Source of the DNA: Streptomyces polyasparticus
GTDB taxonomy: Bacteria > Actinomycetota > Actinomycetes > Streptomycetales > Streptomycetaceae
Direction of reading: 5' to 3'
Assembly: GCF_014493765.1 (NCBI RefSeq)
Contig: NZ_JACTVJ010000021.1
Coordinates: 40,447-104,446, forward strand
DNA: 64,000 nucleotides
The translations under genes and the position numbers were made by a program. The notes beneath the pieces are model-generated. The model searched no databases and had not been told where the DNA came from. It saw only the letters and a program-made list of their open reading frames with translations. Shown here in pieces: positions 35,115 to 42,204 of this stretch; the stretch's first letter is position 1, and each line of letters opens with the position of its first letter.

Positions 35115-35831
35115 TCAGGAGCCAGTGGTCAGGTGTCCTCGGCGGCGCGCCATGTCGAGTCCAGCGGTACCTGGGCGGGGAGGGGTGCCGCCGGTGCGTG
35201 CTGGTGTTCCCTTGTCCGGGCTGCCCGAAGGGGGCGCGGTGGAGGGCTGCTGCCCGAAGAGTTCGGGGCGGCGGGACTTCAGACGTTCGGCCGCCTTGCG
35301 TAGAGCGGCATCATCGTCGGCTTCCTCAGAGGCGCGTGCCAGCAGGACTGTTGCGTCCTCCAGCTCCGTACCCGTTGATCCGAGGCCGACCAGCGCCGAG
35401 CGGCGGGCGGCATCCCGTTCACGTGTGAGGGCTTGTGCCTCGCGCTCGGCGGCCTGCTGTTCGCGGACGGCGAGTTCCTGTTCGCGGCGCTCGAGGTCGG
35501 AGAGCCGTGATTGCTCGGCCTCGCGCTGGCTGTGTACGAAGTCCTGGAGCGCGCGAGCGTTGTCGAAGCCGAGCTGGGACAGGAGCTCGCGGATACCGGC
35601 GCGGCGGCCCTGATCCTTCTCGCGAGTGAAACGGCGGGACAACTCGTCCTGAGAAAAGCTGACTTGATCCGTCGGGGGTGGTGGTGTGTTGGAGGAGGCT
35701 GCGGGATCGCCGTGCTGTTGCTCGCCGGGGTCTTCGGCGGAGGCGCCGAGAATCGGCAGGACCGGGCGTCCGTCGCGGCGGTAGCCGAGCGGGGCGAGGG
35801 GGAGCGGCGGCCGTGTCGGGCGCGCGTTCAT
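35115..35831 (-). CDS. Scaffold-type capsid assembly protein
   Basis: 238 aa. A Pro-rich N-terminus is followed by a long charged helix (about residues 70-165, rich in Glu, Arg and Gln, for example LERREQELAVREQQAAER) and a Pro/Gly-rich tail. This composition is typical of phage scaffold proteins, which fill the procapsid and are then lost. ATG 35831 is chosen because AAGGAG lies 9 nt upstream; the overlapping GTG at 35837 is too close. No protease domain is visible in it or next to it. Confidence 0.65.
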   Translation of the reverse strand: MNARPTRPPLPLAPLGYRRDGRPVLPILGASAEDPGEQQHGDPAASSNTPPPPTDQVSFSQDELSRRFTREKDQGRRAGIRELLSQLGFDNARALQDFVHSQREAEQSRLSDLERREQELAVREQQAAEREAQALTRERDAARRSALVGLGSTGTELEDATVLLARASEEADDDAALRKAAERLKSRRPELFGQQPSTAPPSGSPDKGTPARTGGTPPRPGTAGLDMARRRGHLTTGS

Positions 35832-35879
35832 GGGCACGGTCTCCTTGCCCAGCCGCCCCCGCGCCGGCGGAGTCTAAAC

Positions 35880-36080
35880 CTAATGGGGGCTGGGTGTGCC
35901 AGTTGTTGCCACTCGTGATGCTGTGCCACGAGCGCTGAGCGGGCGGGCCCACATCTTCGTGCCGACAGGGTGTCGGCCCCGCACTTCCGAAGCTATGGCG
36001 AAGTCGGCGTGCGCTTGGGCGACGGCTTCGGGGTACGCCTCCTGCTTCTCGTGCTCAGCGAGCGCGCGGTAGGCCGACAT
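35880..36080 (-). CDS. Possible small phage protein
   Basis: 66 aa from ATG 36080, beginning MSAYRALAEHEKQEAYPEAV and containing ASEVRGRHPVGTKMWARPLS. It sits just upstream of the scaffold gene on the same strand, but has no clear ribosome site and no family resemblance. It could equally be non-coding. Confidence 0.3.
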   Translation of the reverse strand: MSAYRALAEHEKQEAYPEAVAQAHADFAIASEVRGRHPVGTKMWARPLSARGTASRVATTGTPSPH

Positions 36081-36556
36081 CGGGCAGGGCTTGTTGTTCG
36101 CGGCCCGCATCGACGGAGGTCGTCCCGCATGGGGCGGTGAAGGGTGCAGGCGGGTAGCCGAGAGGTGGGGCTCGGGGAGGTGTCGGCGGTGTACTGCCGC
36201 CGCCCGACCCCGCACTCTGCCGGTTACGGGTATCTGCCCGCCCAGCAGCGCGACTTCGGACTCAGCGGCGTCCTGACCAACCTGTGCGCCGCCTCTACGT
36301 GAGCCACTTGCTCACCGTGACGGATCTGACGGACCGGGAGTGAGAGGGGATCCTCCCGAGGGGCGTCTATCCCCATTAGTTGGTGAATTGGCAGCGAACG
36401 GTGGCGATCTGTCGGGCCGTCACGTGTCGAAGGTCCTGTTTTGGGTGCGACATGCCGATGGTCGCTTCGATTGATTTGCCTCTTATGTGAGGGTCGCGTC
36501 GAGTCCGGTTCACAGGGCCGGTCTTCTGTCACGCATCTCGATAGGGAAGCCCGTAC
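36081..36556. other. Intergenic stretch between head genes and secreted-protein gene
   Basis: I find no supportable gene here. The last 60 bp should hold the promoter and AGGGAAG ribosome site for the 36557 gene. The stretch marks the border between the leftward head operon and the rightward cargo block and may contain an insertion junction, but no repeat was spotted. Confidence 0.4.
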
Positions 36557-37516
36557 ATGAAGCGTTCGAATCGAATAGCCAGCGCTGTCCTCACTCTTGG
36601 GGCCGCCGCGACCGTTGCAGCTCTCGTGCCGGCGACTGCGGTCGCCGCAGATGGCGATGCGCCGACGCGGTTCACCACCGTCGAGTCCAACACCCACGGC
36701 GGCCTCGCGCCGGAGCTTGAGGGCAGCGGGATCGCTGCGGGAGATGACGTGGAGTCCTTCGTGCGCGAGCTCGAGAGGATCTCCGGGCTGCAGGCAGGGA
36801 CGCCGTCCGCCGACAAATACGAGGACGTCGGGCAGGTTCTGCGCGTCGAGCTGTTCGACAAGAGTGGCGAGCTCGCGGCCGACGTGTCGCGCGTGAACGC
36901 CGGTCAGGACGTGCCCGCTTCGCTCCTCAACAGCAACGAGGCACCGAAGATCGAGCGGCTGAGCACCGGTAGTGAGCTGGCGACGAGCCAGGACGCGGAC
37001 GGCGCCTCGGCCGCGACGCTGTCCACGAGCGGCCAGCTCACGTACTTCGCGTCGGTCGCGGAGGACGTGAAGTCGTTGAAGGACCTTGCCTCGTGGGCCC
37101 GTCAGATGGACGACCGACAGGGCGACAAGGTGAACGTCACGATGCAGGACCCTGCAGCCGAGTACGGGGTGCTGGCGAAGCCGTCGTGCTCGGTCTCCAA
37201 GAACAAGCCGTGGAAGCACGGTGGTGCGATTAAGGCCCAGGTCGGCATCAGCTGCAACCAGCGCGGCACCGCACGCGTGGGCAGCTATGTCGAGCAGTAC
37301 CGCGGAGCCGGCATCTGGCGGCAGAAGGCTTCCAAGGCCGAGGAGCGCAAGAACGTCAGCGCGCTCAGCGTGACGTCATCGTGGACGTGCGCCAAGGGCA
37401 CCGGTAATCAGCTCTACCGCAGCGCAATCGGCACCCGCCAGCTGAAGAACAGCAACGGGTCATGGTTCGGCAGTAACCGGTCCTACGGCCCGCAGTACCG
37501 CGTCACCTGCGGCTGA
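36557..37516 (+). CDS. Secreted protein of unknown function
   Basis: 319 aa. A classic Sec signal peptide (KRSNR, hydrophobic core about residues 8-29, cleavage near AVAAD) leads into a helical middle part and a C-terminal Cys-containing domain of about 110 residues (PSCSVSKNKPWKHGG, ISCNQRG, SSWTCAKGTG, YRVTCG) whose four cysteines likely form disulfides. No enzyme motif is seen. It is on the opposite strand to the phage head genes and has its own terminator, so it looks like an independently expressed cargo gene. Confidence 0.8.
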   Translation: MKRSNRIASAVLTLGAAATVAALVPATAVAADGDAPTRFTTVESNTHGGLAPELEGSGIAAGDDVESFVRELERISGLQAGTPSADKYEDVGQVLRVELFDKSGELAADVSRVNAGQDVPASLLNSNEAPKIERLSTGSELATSQDADGASAATLSTSGQLTYFASVAEDVKSLKDLASWARQMDDRQGDKVNVTMQDPAAEYGVLAKPSCSVSKNKPWKHGGAIKAQVGISCNQRGTARVGSYVEQYRGAGIWRQKASKAEERKNVSALSVTSSWTCAKGTGNQLYRSAIGTRQLKNSNGSWFGSNRSYGPQYRVTCG

Positions 37517-37532
37517 CCAGCAAGTTCCCTTT

Positions 37533-37562
37533 GCGGCGGGGCGCCTTGCGGCGCCCCGCCGC
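37533..37562 (+). terminator. Hairpin terminator after secreted-protein gene
   Basis: A perfect 13-bp GC-rich stem (37533-37545 and 37550-37562) with a TTGC loop, 16 bp past the stop. Confidence 0.85.
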
Positions 37563-37595
37563 TCGCGGTGCCTACCTCAAATGGACTGAGCCTTC

Positions 37596-38777
37596 GTGCG
37601 GGACTATCTCCTGACGCTGTGCGTCGTCGCTGCGGTGACCTTTCTCCTCACCGGGCCGGCCAGAACCTTCGCCCTGGCCATCGGGGCGGCCCCGGCGGTG
37701 CGCGCACGCGACGTTCACCGCCAGCCGACCCCCAGGCTCGGCGGGATTGCCATGTTCGGCGGCCTGTGCGCGGGCTGGCTGGTCGCCGCCCATCTCCCGC
37801 ATCTGGCCGACACGTTCACCCGCACCCACGAACCTCAGGCACTGTTGGTTGGCGCCGCAGTGATCTGGCTGATCGGCGTGCTCGACGACCGGTTCGAACT
37901 CGCCGCCGTGGTCAAGTTCGTCGGTCAGCTCATCGCCGCCTCGATCATGGTCGCGGGAGGACTGGCCATCCTGTGGCTCCCCGTCCCGGGCGTCGGCGCC
38001 GTCATCCTGAACGAACCCCAAAGCACCTTGCTCACGGTCGCCGTGGTCGTGGTGACGATCAACGCGGTCAACTTCATCGATGGGCTCGACGGCCTCGCCG
38101 CGGGCATGGTCGCCATCGCCGCAACGGCCTTCCTGCTGTACTCCTACCGCCTTTGGTACGGGTACGGCATCGAAGCGGCTCAGTCGGCGGCCATGTTCAG
38201 CGCGGCCCTGGTGGGGATGTGCGTCGGATTCCTTCCCCACAACAGCCACCCCGCGCGGATCTTCATGGGCGACTCCGGCTCCATGCTCATCGGGACGGTG
38301 TTGGCCGCCTGCTGCATCTCCGCCGTCGGGCAGGTCGACCCGGATGCGCTGGCGCAGAGCATCAGCCGCGCCGGAGACACCACCGAGATCATGGCGCCCA
38401 TCTACATTCCCGTGCTGCTGTCCCTGACCGCCATAGCTGTCCCCGCGATCGATCTCGTGCTCGCGTTCATGCGGCGCACCTGGCGCGGGCAGTCCCCCTT
38501 CACAGCGGACAAGGAGCACCTCCACCATCGCCTGATCCAGATCGGCCACTCTCACCCGAGAGCCGTGCTCCTCATGTACTTGTGGACCGCGCTCCTGACC
38601 TTCGGAACAGTCGCGATCGCCGCACGTCACACCGCCCTGTGGACCATCATGACCCTCATGGCCTTGTGTGCCGCGGGAATCGTGTTCCTCACGCGGGCTC
38701 GCACGCTGCCGTCTCTGCCACGCTGCATGGCACCACTCGTCCCGCCGCGATTCCGGCGGTCGAAGCGCAGATCCTGA
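37596..38777 (+). CDS. WecA/MraY-family UDP-GlcNAc:polyprenyl-phosphate transferase paralog
   Basis: 393 aa integral membrane protein with about 10-11 hydrophobic segments. Conserved loops are RDVHRQPTPRLGGIAMF, IGVLDDRFEL (DD pair), NAVNFIDGLDGLAAG (the catalytic D-rich motif) and FMGDSGSMLIGTVLA, plus HLHHRLIQIGHS. Such enzymes move a sugar-1-phosphate to a lipid carrier to start polysaccharide assembly. Streptomyces normally has a close homologue next to the atp operon; this copy is not beside atp genes and lies within the phage head region, so it appears to be an extra copy. The GTG start gives the usual RDYLLTLC N-terminus. Confidence 0.88.
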   Translation: MRDYLLTLCVVAAVTFLLTGPARTFALAIGAAPAVRARDVHRQPTPRLGGIAMFGGLCAGWLVAAHLPHLADTFTRTHEPQALLVGAAVIWLIGVLDDRFELAAVVKFVGQLIAASIMVAGGLAILWLPVPGVGAVILNEPQSTLLTVAVVVVTINAVNFIDGLDGLAAGMVAIAATAFLLYSYRLWYGYGIEAAQSAAMFSAALVGMCVGFLPHNSHPARIFMGDSGSMLIGTVLAACCISAVGQVDPDALAQSISRAGDTTEIMAPIYIPVLLSLTAIAVPAIDLVLAFMRRTWRGQSPFTADKEHLHHRLIQIGHSHPRAVLLMYLWTALLTFGTVAIAARHTALWTIMTLMALCAAGIVFLTRARTLPSLPRCMAPLVPPRFRRSKRRS

Positions 38778-38797
38778 CCTGGCACGGAAGTTGGGCG

Positions 38798-39067
38798 TCA
38801 GTGCCCCAGACGACGGTTCGCATCAAACCGCAGCAGTACCCGCACGACGCGCCAGATACCCACCGCCACCGCCAGCACTGCCCCCACCACCAGCAGCACC
38901 TTCCCAGCGGGCGCTGTGACACCGATGGCCAGTGCCGGAATGAGCAACACACCGAAGACCAGCACCGCGAGCGCAGCAGCCGTGACCAGGGCGAACATGA
39001 TCTCCACCGTCATCGCGTCCTTCTCCCAACGCGACTCACGCCCCATATCCATGTCCGCAAGTGTCAC
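38798..39067 (-). CDS. Small two-helix membrane protein
   Basis: Up to 89 aa, with two hydrophobic helices (EIMFALVTAAALAVLVFGVL and a following VLLVVGAVLAVAVGIW) and a basic C-terminal tail. It resembles small actinobacterial membrane proteins of unknown function. The start is uncertain: GTG 39067, ATG 39052, ATG 39046 and an ATG near 39013 are all in frame. It converges on the WecA-like gene with a 20-bp gap. Confidence 0.6.
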   Translation of the reverse strand: MTLADMDMGRESRWEKDAMTVEIMFALVTAAALAVLVFGVLLIPALAIGVTAPAGKVLLVVGAVLAVAVGIWRVVRVLLRFDANRRLGH

Positions 39068-39240
39068 ATAACGGGTGACAGAACAGTTCGTTCCCAGCTC
39101 CTAACCTGTACCCCCCGCTGGAATGCCCGCCGGTCCCGATCAGTTCAGACACAACCACGGCCCCGGCACTGCCCGAACCCTTGAAGTGGACCGTGCCGGA
39201 ATAGCGTCATGTCTGGTGGAGGTGCCCTGCGGGCTGCACA

Positions 39241-40917
39241 TCAGCGCGCGCGTGCGGAGGTTGTCCGCTCGTGCCGGGTGCGATGCTCGTCGTCCGGCCC
39301 TTCATCTGCGGCGGCGCTCTCCTCGTCGAAGAGCACCGACTGCCGGACCGCAGCAGCCTCCTTCTCAGCCAGGATGAGCTGCAGCTCCTGGGCGGCGTCC
39401 TCGATGGGGAACCCTCCTTCGGCCAACATCCGCAGGCCGGTCTCCAACGAGAGCACACCTGCCTGAACCCCGCGGGTGACCAGGTCGAGTGTTCCGGCCT
39501 GGTCGCTCGGCAGGTACGAGCCGAACGCCACGTCGGCCCGCGGATTGCTGCTGGCGGGCAGGACTCCGCCTGCCTGGTACAGGCGCATCACCATCTTCAG
39601 CAGCAGCGGATACTTCGCGGCACGTGCGAGGCGCATGGAGCGAACCATCGCGTTGAGTGGGCCGAAGCTCAGGCGCATCGCGTAGCCGGACGGGACTTGC
39701 GACGGGTCGACGGTGCCCAGCACGCTGCCGGGCAGTCTGGAGACGACGGACAGGCGGTCGCGCAGGACCTCGACGTACGAACGCATCTCAGCGAGCTGCG
39801 CCGATGTATCCACTGTGCTGAGCTGACCGCTGTCACCCAGCGGCCAGACCATGCCCGGCTGGACCTGCACGGGCAACGGCTGTCCGGTCTTGCGGTCGGT
39901 TGGGAGCCGGGCGCCGGAGAGACCGATGATCGGCGATCCGGTGGTGGCCGCTGCACGCTGGCTGTCCGTGTCCGCTGCGCCGAGGTCGTCGAGGAGCTGG
40001 GCGGCGGTCATGAGGCTGGACTGGCCAAAGTGTTCGGGGCCGGTGATGGTGTTGGGGACGTGGACGATCGGGATGAAGTCCAGCTGCAGGTCGAGGCGGT
40101 TCAGGAGGTCGCCGTCGGCGTTCGTGCGGAAGCGGGCGTGCTTCAGCGAGAGTGCGTCGATGCCCTCGGCTCGGTTGACGTGCTCCAGGTCCCACTCGGC
40201 GTCCGTGAGATAGCAGGTCCGGTCGCTGGGCTCGGTTGACCACGGGTAGCGGCGGCTGCGGGGATCGCCGTTGTCTGAGATCGGGCCCAGCTCGTATGTC
40301 ACACGGCGCAGCGTGCTGCGTTGTCCGGCCGCGGGGCCGGCCGGCACTTCCCATGCGAGATGTACGCGCTCGGGATAGTCGTCGGCGCCGAGGCCGGCGT
40401 CGGTCAGGACGGGGAAGTAGAAGCCCGGGTCGATGGTCTGCAGTACGGGCCGGTTCTTGAGCCGGGACCAGGCGACCAGATACACGGTGTCGCCGAGCAG
40501 CACGGCCGTACGTTCCGCGTGCTGCATCCGCATCCACAGGTGTTCGGAGTCCGCCCACTCCTTCAACAGGGTTTCGCGCTCGCTACCGAGGTCTGAATCC
40601 TGCTCGGCTGTGCCCGGCAGCGTGATCTTCTGCGTCTCGCCCAGGAGATGGGACAGCGTCTGGTTGACGATCAGCGCGGGATCGCCGTACTCGCGGCGGT
40701 CGGCTCCGTCCTCTCCAAGCAAGGCTGCTGCCTGGTTCGTGTCGTAGGCGGCCAGCACGGTGTACGCGGCGAGTCGTCGACGGTCGGTTTCCGGCACCCA
40801 TGCCGCACCGGCGTGACCGGGAAGCCGTCCGGTGCGACCGTCGGCCGCCTCCTGGAACGCAGGCTTGTACGCCAGAGCGCCCCAGGTATCGATGATCAGT
40901 TGCTGCCAGCGCCGCAT
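39241..40917 (-). CDS. Phage portal protein
   Basis: 558 aa, in the usual size range for portals. Supporting features are the N-terminal WGALAYKPAFQE, a long beta-rich middle (VLLGDTVYLVAW, TIDPGFYFPVL), VHVPNTITGPEHFGQSSLM, the LPGSVLGTVDPSQVPSGYAMRL segment and a charged C-terminal helix (QELQLILAEKEAAAV). The portal ring is the DNA gate of the capsid and the docking site for terminase. It is separated from terminase by the 41.1-47.1 kb toxin locus and from the scaffold by the 36.5-39.1 kb cargo, both on the other strand. Confidence 0.85.
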   Translation of the reverse strand: MRRWQQLIIDTWGALAYKPAFQEAADGRTGRLPGHAGAAWVPETDRRRLAAYTVLAAYDTNQAAALLGEDGADRREYGDPALIVNQTLSHLLGETQKITLPGTAEQDSDLGSERETLLKEWADSEHLWMRMQHAERTAVLLGDTVYLVAWSRLKNRPVLQTIDPGFYFPVLTDAGLGADDYPERVHLAWEVPAGPAAGQRSTLRRVTYELGPISDNGDPRSRRYPWSTEPSDRTCYLTDAEWDLEHVNRAEGIDALSLKHARFRTNADGDLLNRLDLQLDFIPIVHVPNTITGPEHFGQSSLMTAAQLLDDLGAADTDSQRAAATTGSPIIGLSGARLPTDRKTGQPLPVQVQPGMVWPLGDSGQLSTVDTSAQLAEMRSYVEVLRDRLSVVSRLPGSVLGTVDPSQVPSGYAMRLSFGPLNAMVRSMRLARAAKYPLLLKMVMRLYQAGGVLPASSNPRADVAFGSYLPSDQAGTLDLVTRGVQAGVLSLETGLRMLAEGGFPIEDAAQELQLILAEKEAAAVRQSVLFDEESAAADEGPDDEHRTRHERTTSARAR

Positions 40918-41144
40918 GCTGTCTCCCGATCCGCTGCAGGGCGGCGCAGCTTAAGACATTCGGGCACCGTGGGTAGCCCTCCAGAGCGCGGACCGAAACG
41001 TGATGACCGTCATGGCTCTTTGGCTCAGAAGGGGTTGCGTGTGCAATCTGTCCCAGGACAGGATGATCACCCCTCTATGGAGGGTGATGTATACGCGTAC
41101 AGGCTCGCTGCTTTGGCGGGCCTGGGCTGACGTCGGGGGCGTAC

Positions 41145-41477
41145 GTGAAGTTCGATATGGGCGCGACGGTGCTGTCGAATCTGCAGTCGCAGTCGCAGGG
41201 TTCGAGTGATGATCTCGGCTCGTTGATCCGCCAGTTGGTGGCCGCGGCGCAGCCGCTGGAGGGTCGTTTCAACGGCTCAGGTAAGGCCGCATTTGACTCA
41301 TTTAAGAATAACTCGGACGAAATTACTGCAGCGTTGAACGGCGCTCTCTCGGCGATCCTTGGTGGTCAGTCGGGGATGGACTCGTCGTTCGTTACGGGTG
41401 ACACGGAGTCGGCGGACAATGCCCGCTCGAACATGGCTGCTGCGAACTTCGACGCCGCTCGCTTCGGCGGCCGCTGA
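41145..41477 (+). CDS. WXG100-like small protein, type VII secretion-associated
   Basis: 110 aa, two-helix hairpin prediction. The turn carries FNGSGKAAFDSF instead of a Trp-x-Gly, a variant seen in actinobacterial WXG100-superfamily proteins. The GTG start follows CGGGGGC; an in-frame ATG at 41157 is the alternative. It is the first gene of a rightward operon with a second WXG100-like protein, a DUF6507-like protein and a large toxin. It is likely a secretion partner of the toxin. No ESX ATPase genes lie in the window, so the apparatus must be elsewhere. Confidence 0.75.
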   Translation: MKFDMGATVLSNLQSQSQGSSDDLGSLIRQLVAAAQPLEGRFNGSGKAAFDSFKNNSDEITAALNGALSAILGGQSGMDSSFVTGDTESADNARSNMAAANFDAARFGGR

Positions 41478-41497
41478 CCACGGGGGACTCAAGACTT

Positions 41498-41809
41498 ATG
41501 GCTGGCAATGCTGACCGTCGCTCGTACGACATGGCCGCGTCCTCGGACGCGCAGGGCAACATCCAGGGCGTCATCGCACGCCTGGAGCAGGTGATCGGGG
41601 AGCGGGACCGGCAGGTGAAGGCGGCGATGGCCGACTTCCAGGCGGACGGTGTCTCGGACTCGTACCACGACAAGGAACTGCGCTGGAACCGTGCGTCCAG
41701 CGAGGTCCGCACCATCATCCAGCTGCTCAAGTCGACGCTGGAGAAGAACGACGGCACCGCGCAGCAGACGCTGTCGCGCGCGAAGGCCGCCGTCGACTCC
41801 ATCGGCTGA
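41498..41809 (+). CDS. WXG100/ESAT-6-like small protein
   Basis: 103 aa, helical throughout (IQGVIARLEQVIGERDRQVK, WNRASSEVRTIIQLLKSTLE), with the central turn ADFQADGVSDSYHDKE. The length and helix-turn-helix arrangement fit the ESAT-6/WXG100 superfamily, again without the canonical Trp-x-Gly. It follows the first WXG100-like gene by 20 bp and probably forms a heterodimer with it. Confidence 0.7.
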   Translation: MAGNADRRSYDMAASSDAQGNIQGVIARLEQVIGERDRQVKAAMADFQADGVSDSYHDKELRWNRASSEVRTIIQLLKSTLEKNDGTAQQTLSRAKAAVDSIG

Positions 41810-41820
41810 GGCGGCACGCT

Positions 41821-42204
41821 ATGACGGGGTGGGACATCACGCCCAGCGGCGTGGACTCGGTTATCTCTTTGGTGCGGGATTCCGCCGACAAGATGAACAA
41901 GGGCATCGCCGAGTACGGGGTGGGCCTCAACGGCGCCGCACAGGACGCGGGCACGCTCGCCGAGTCGTCGGACGCTACCGGCGGCCTGGTGGCGCTGGCG
42001 TTGGCGCAGTTCGCCGAGCACTATGAGGTCGACACGGTCTCGATGATGCTGAGCGCTGCCGCGTCGGCGAACGGGGCGATCGACGCGACGAACGCCTACA
42101 TCAATGGGGACCTTGAACAAGCCTGGAACGCCCAGCGCCAGGCCGTGCTCGGCCCGGACGTGACCGGGTTCCTCGCTGGACTGCGTAGCAAGGGCGGCAA
42201 GTGA
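41821..42204 (+). CDS. DUF6507-like type VII-associated protein
   Basis: 127 aa, helical. MTGWDITPSGVDSVISLVRD resembles the DUF6507 family that accompanies WXG100 proteins and toxins in Streptomyces (family assigned from memory). It overlaps the toxin start by 4 nt, which suits a chaperone or targeting factor for that toxin. Function in the family is not established. Confidence 0.7.
   Translation: MTGWDITPSGVDSVISLVRDSADKMNKGIAEYGVGLNGAAQDAGTLAESSDATGGLVALALAQFAEHYEVDTVSMMLSAAASANGAIDATNAYINGDLEQAWNAQRQAVLGPDVTGFLAGLRSKGGK

Noticed and set aside
36224-37219. 331-codon minus-strand frame opposite the secreted protein
   Set aside because: It is the shadow of a gene with a clear signal peptide and terminator.
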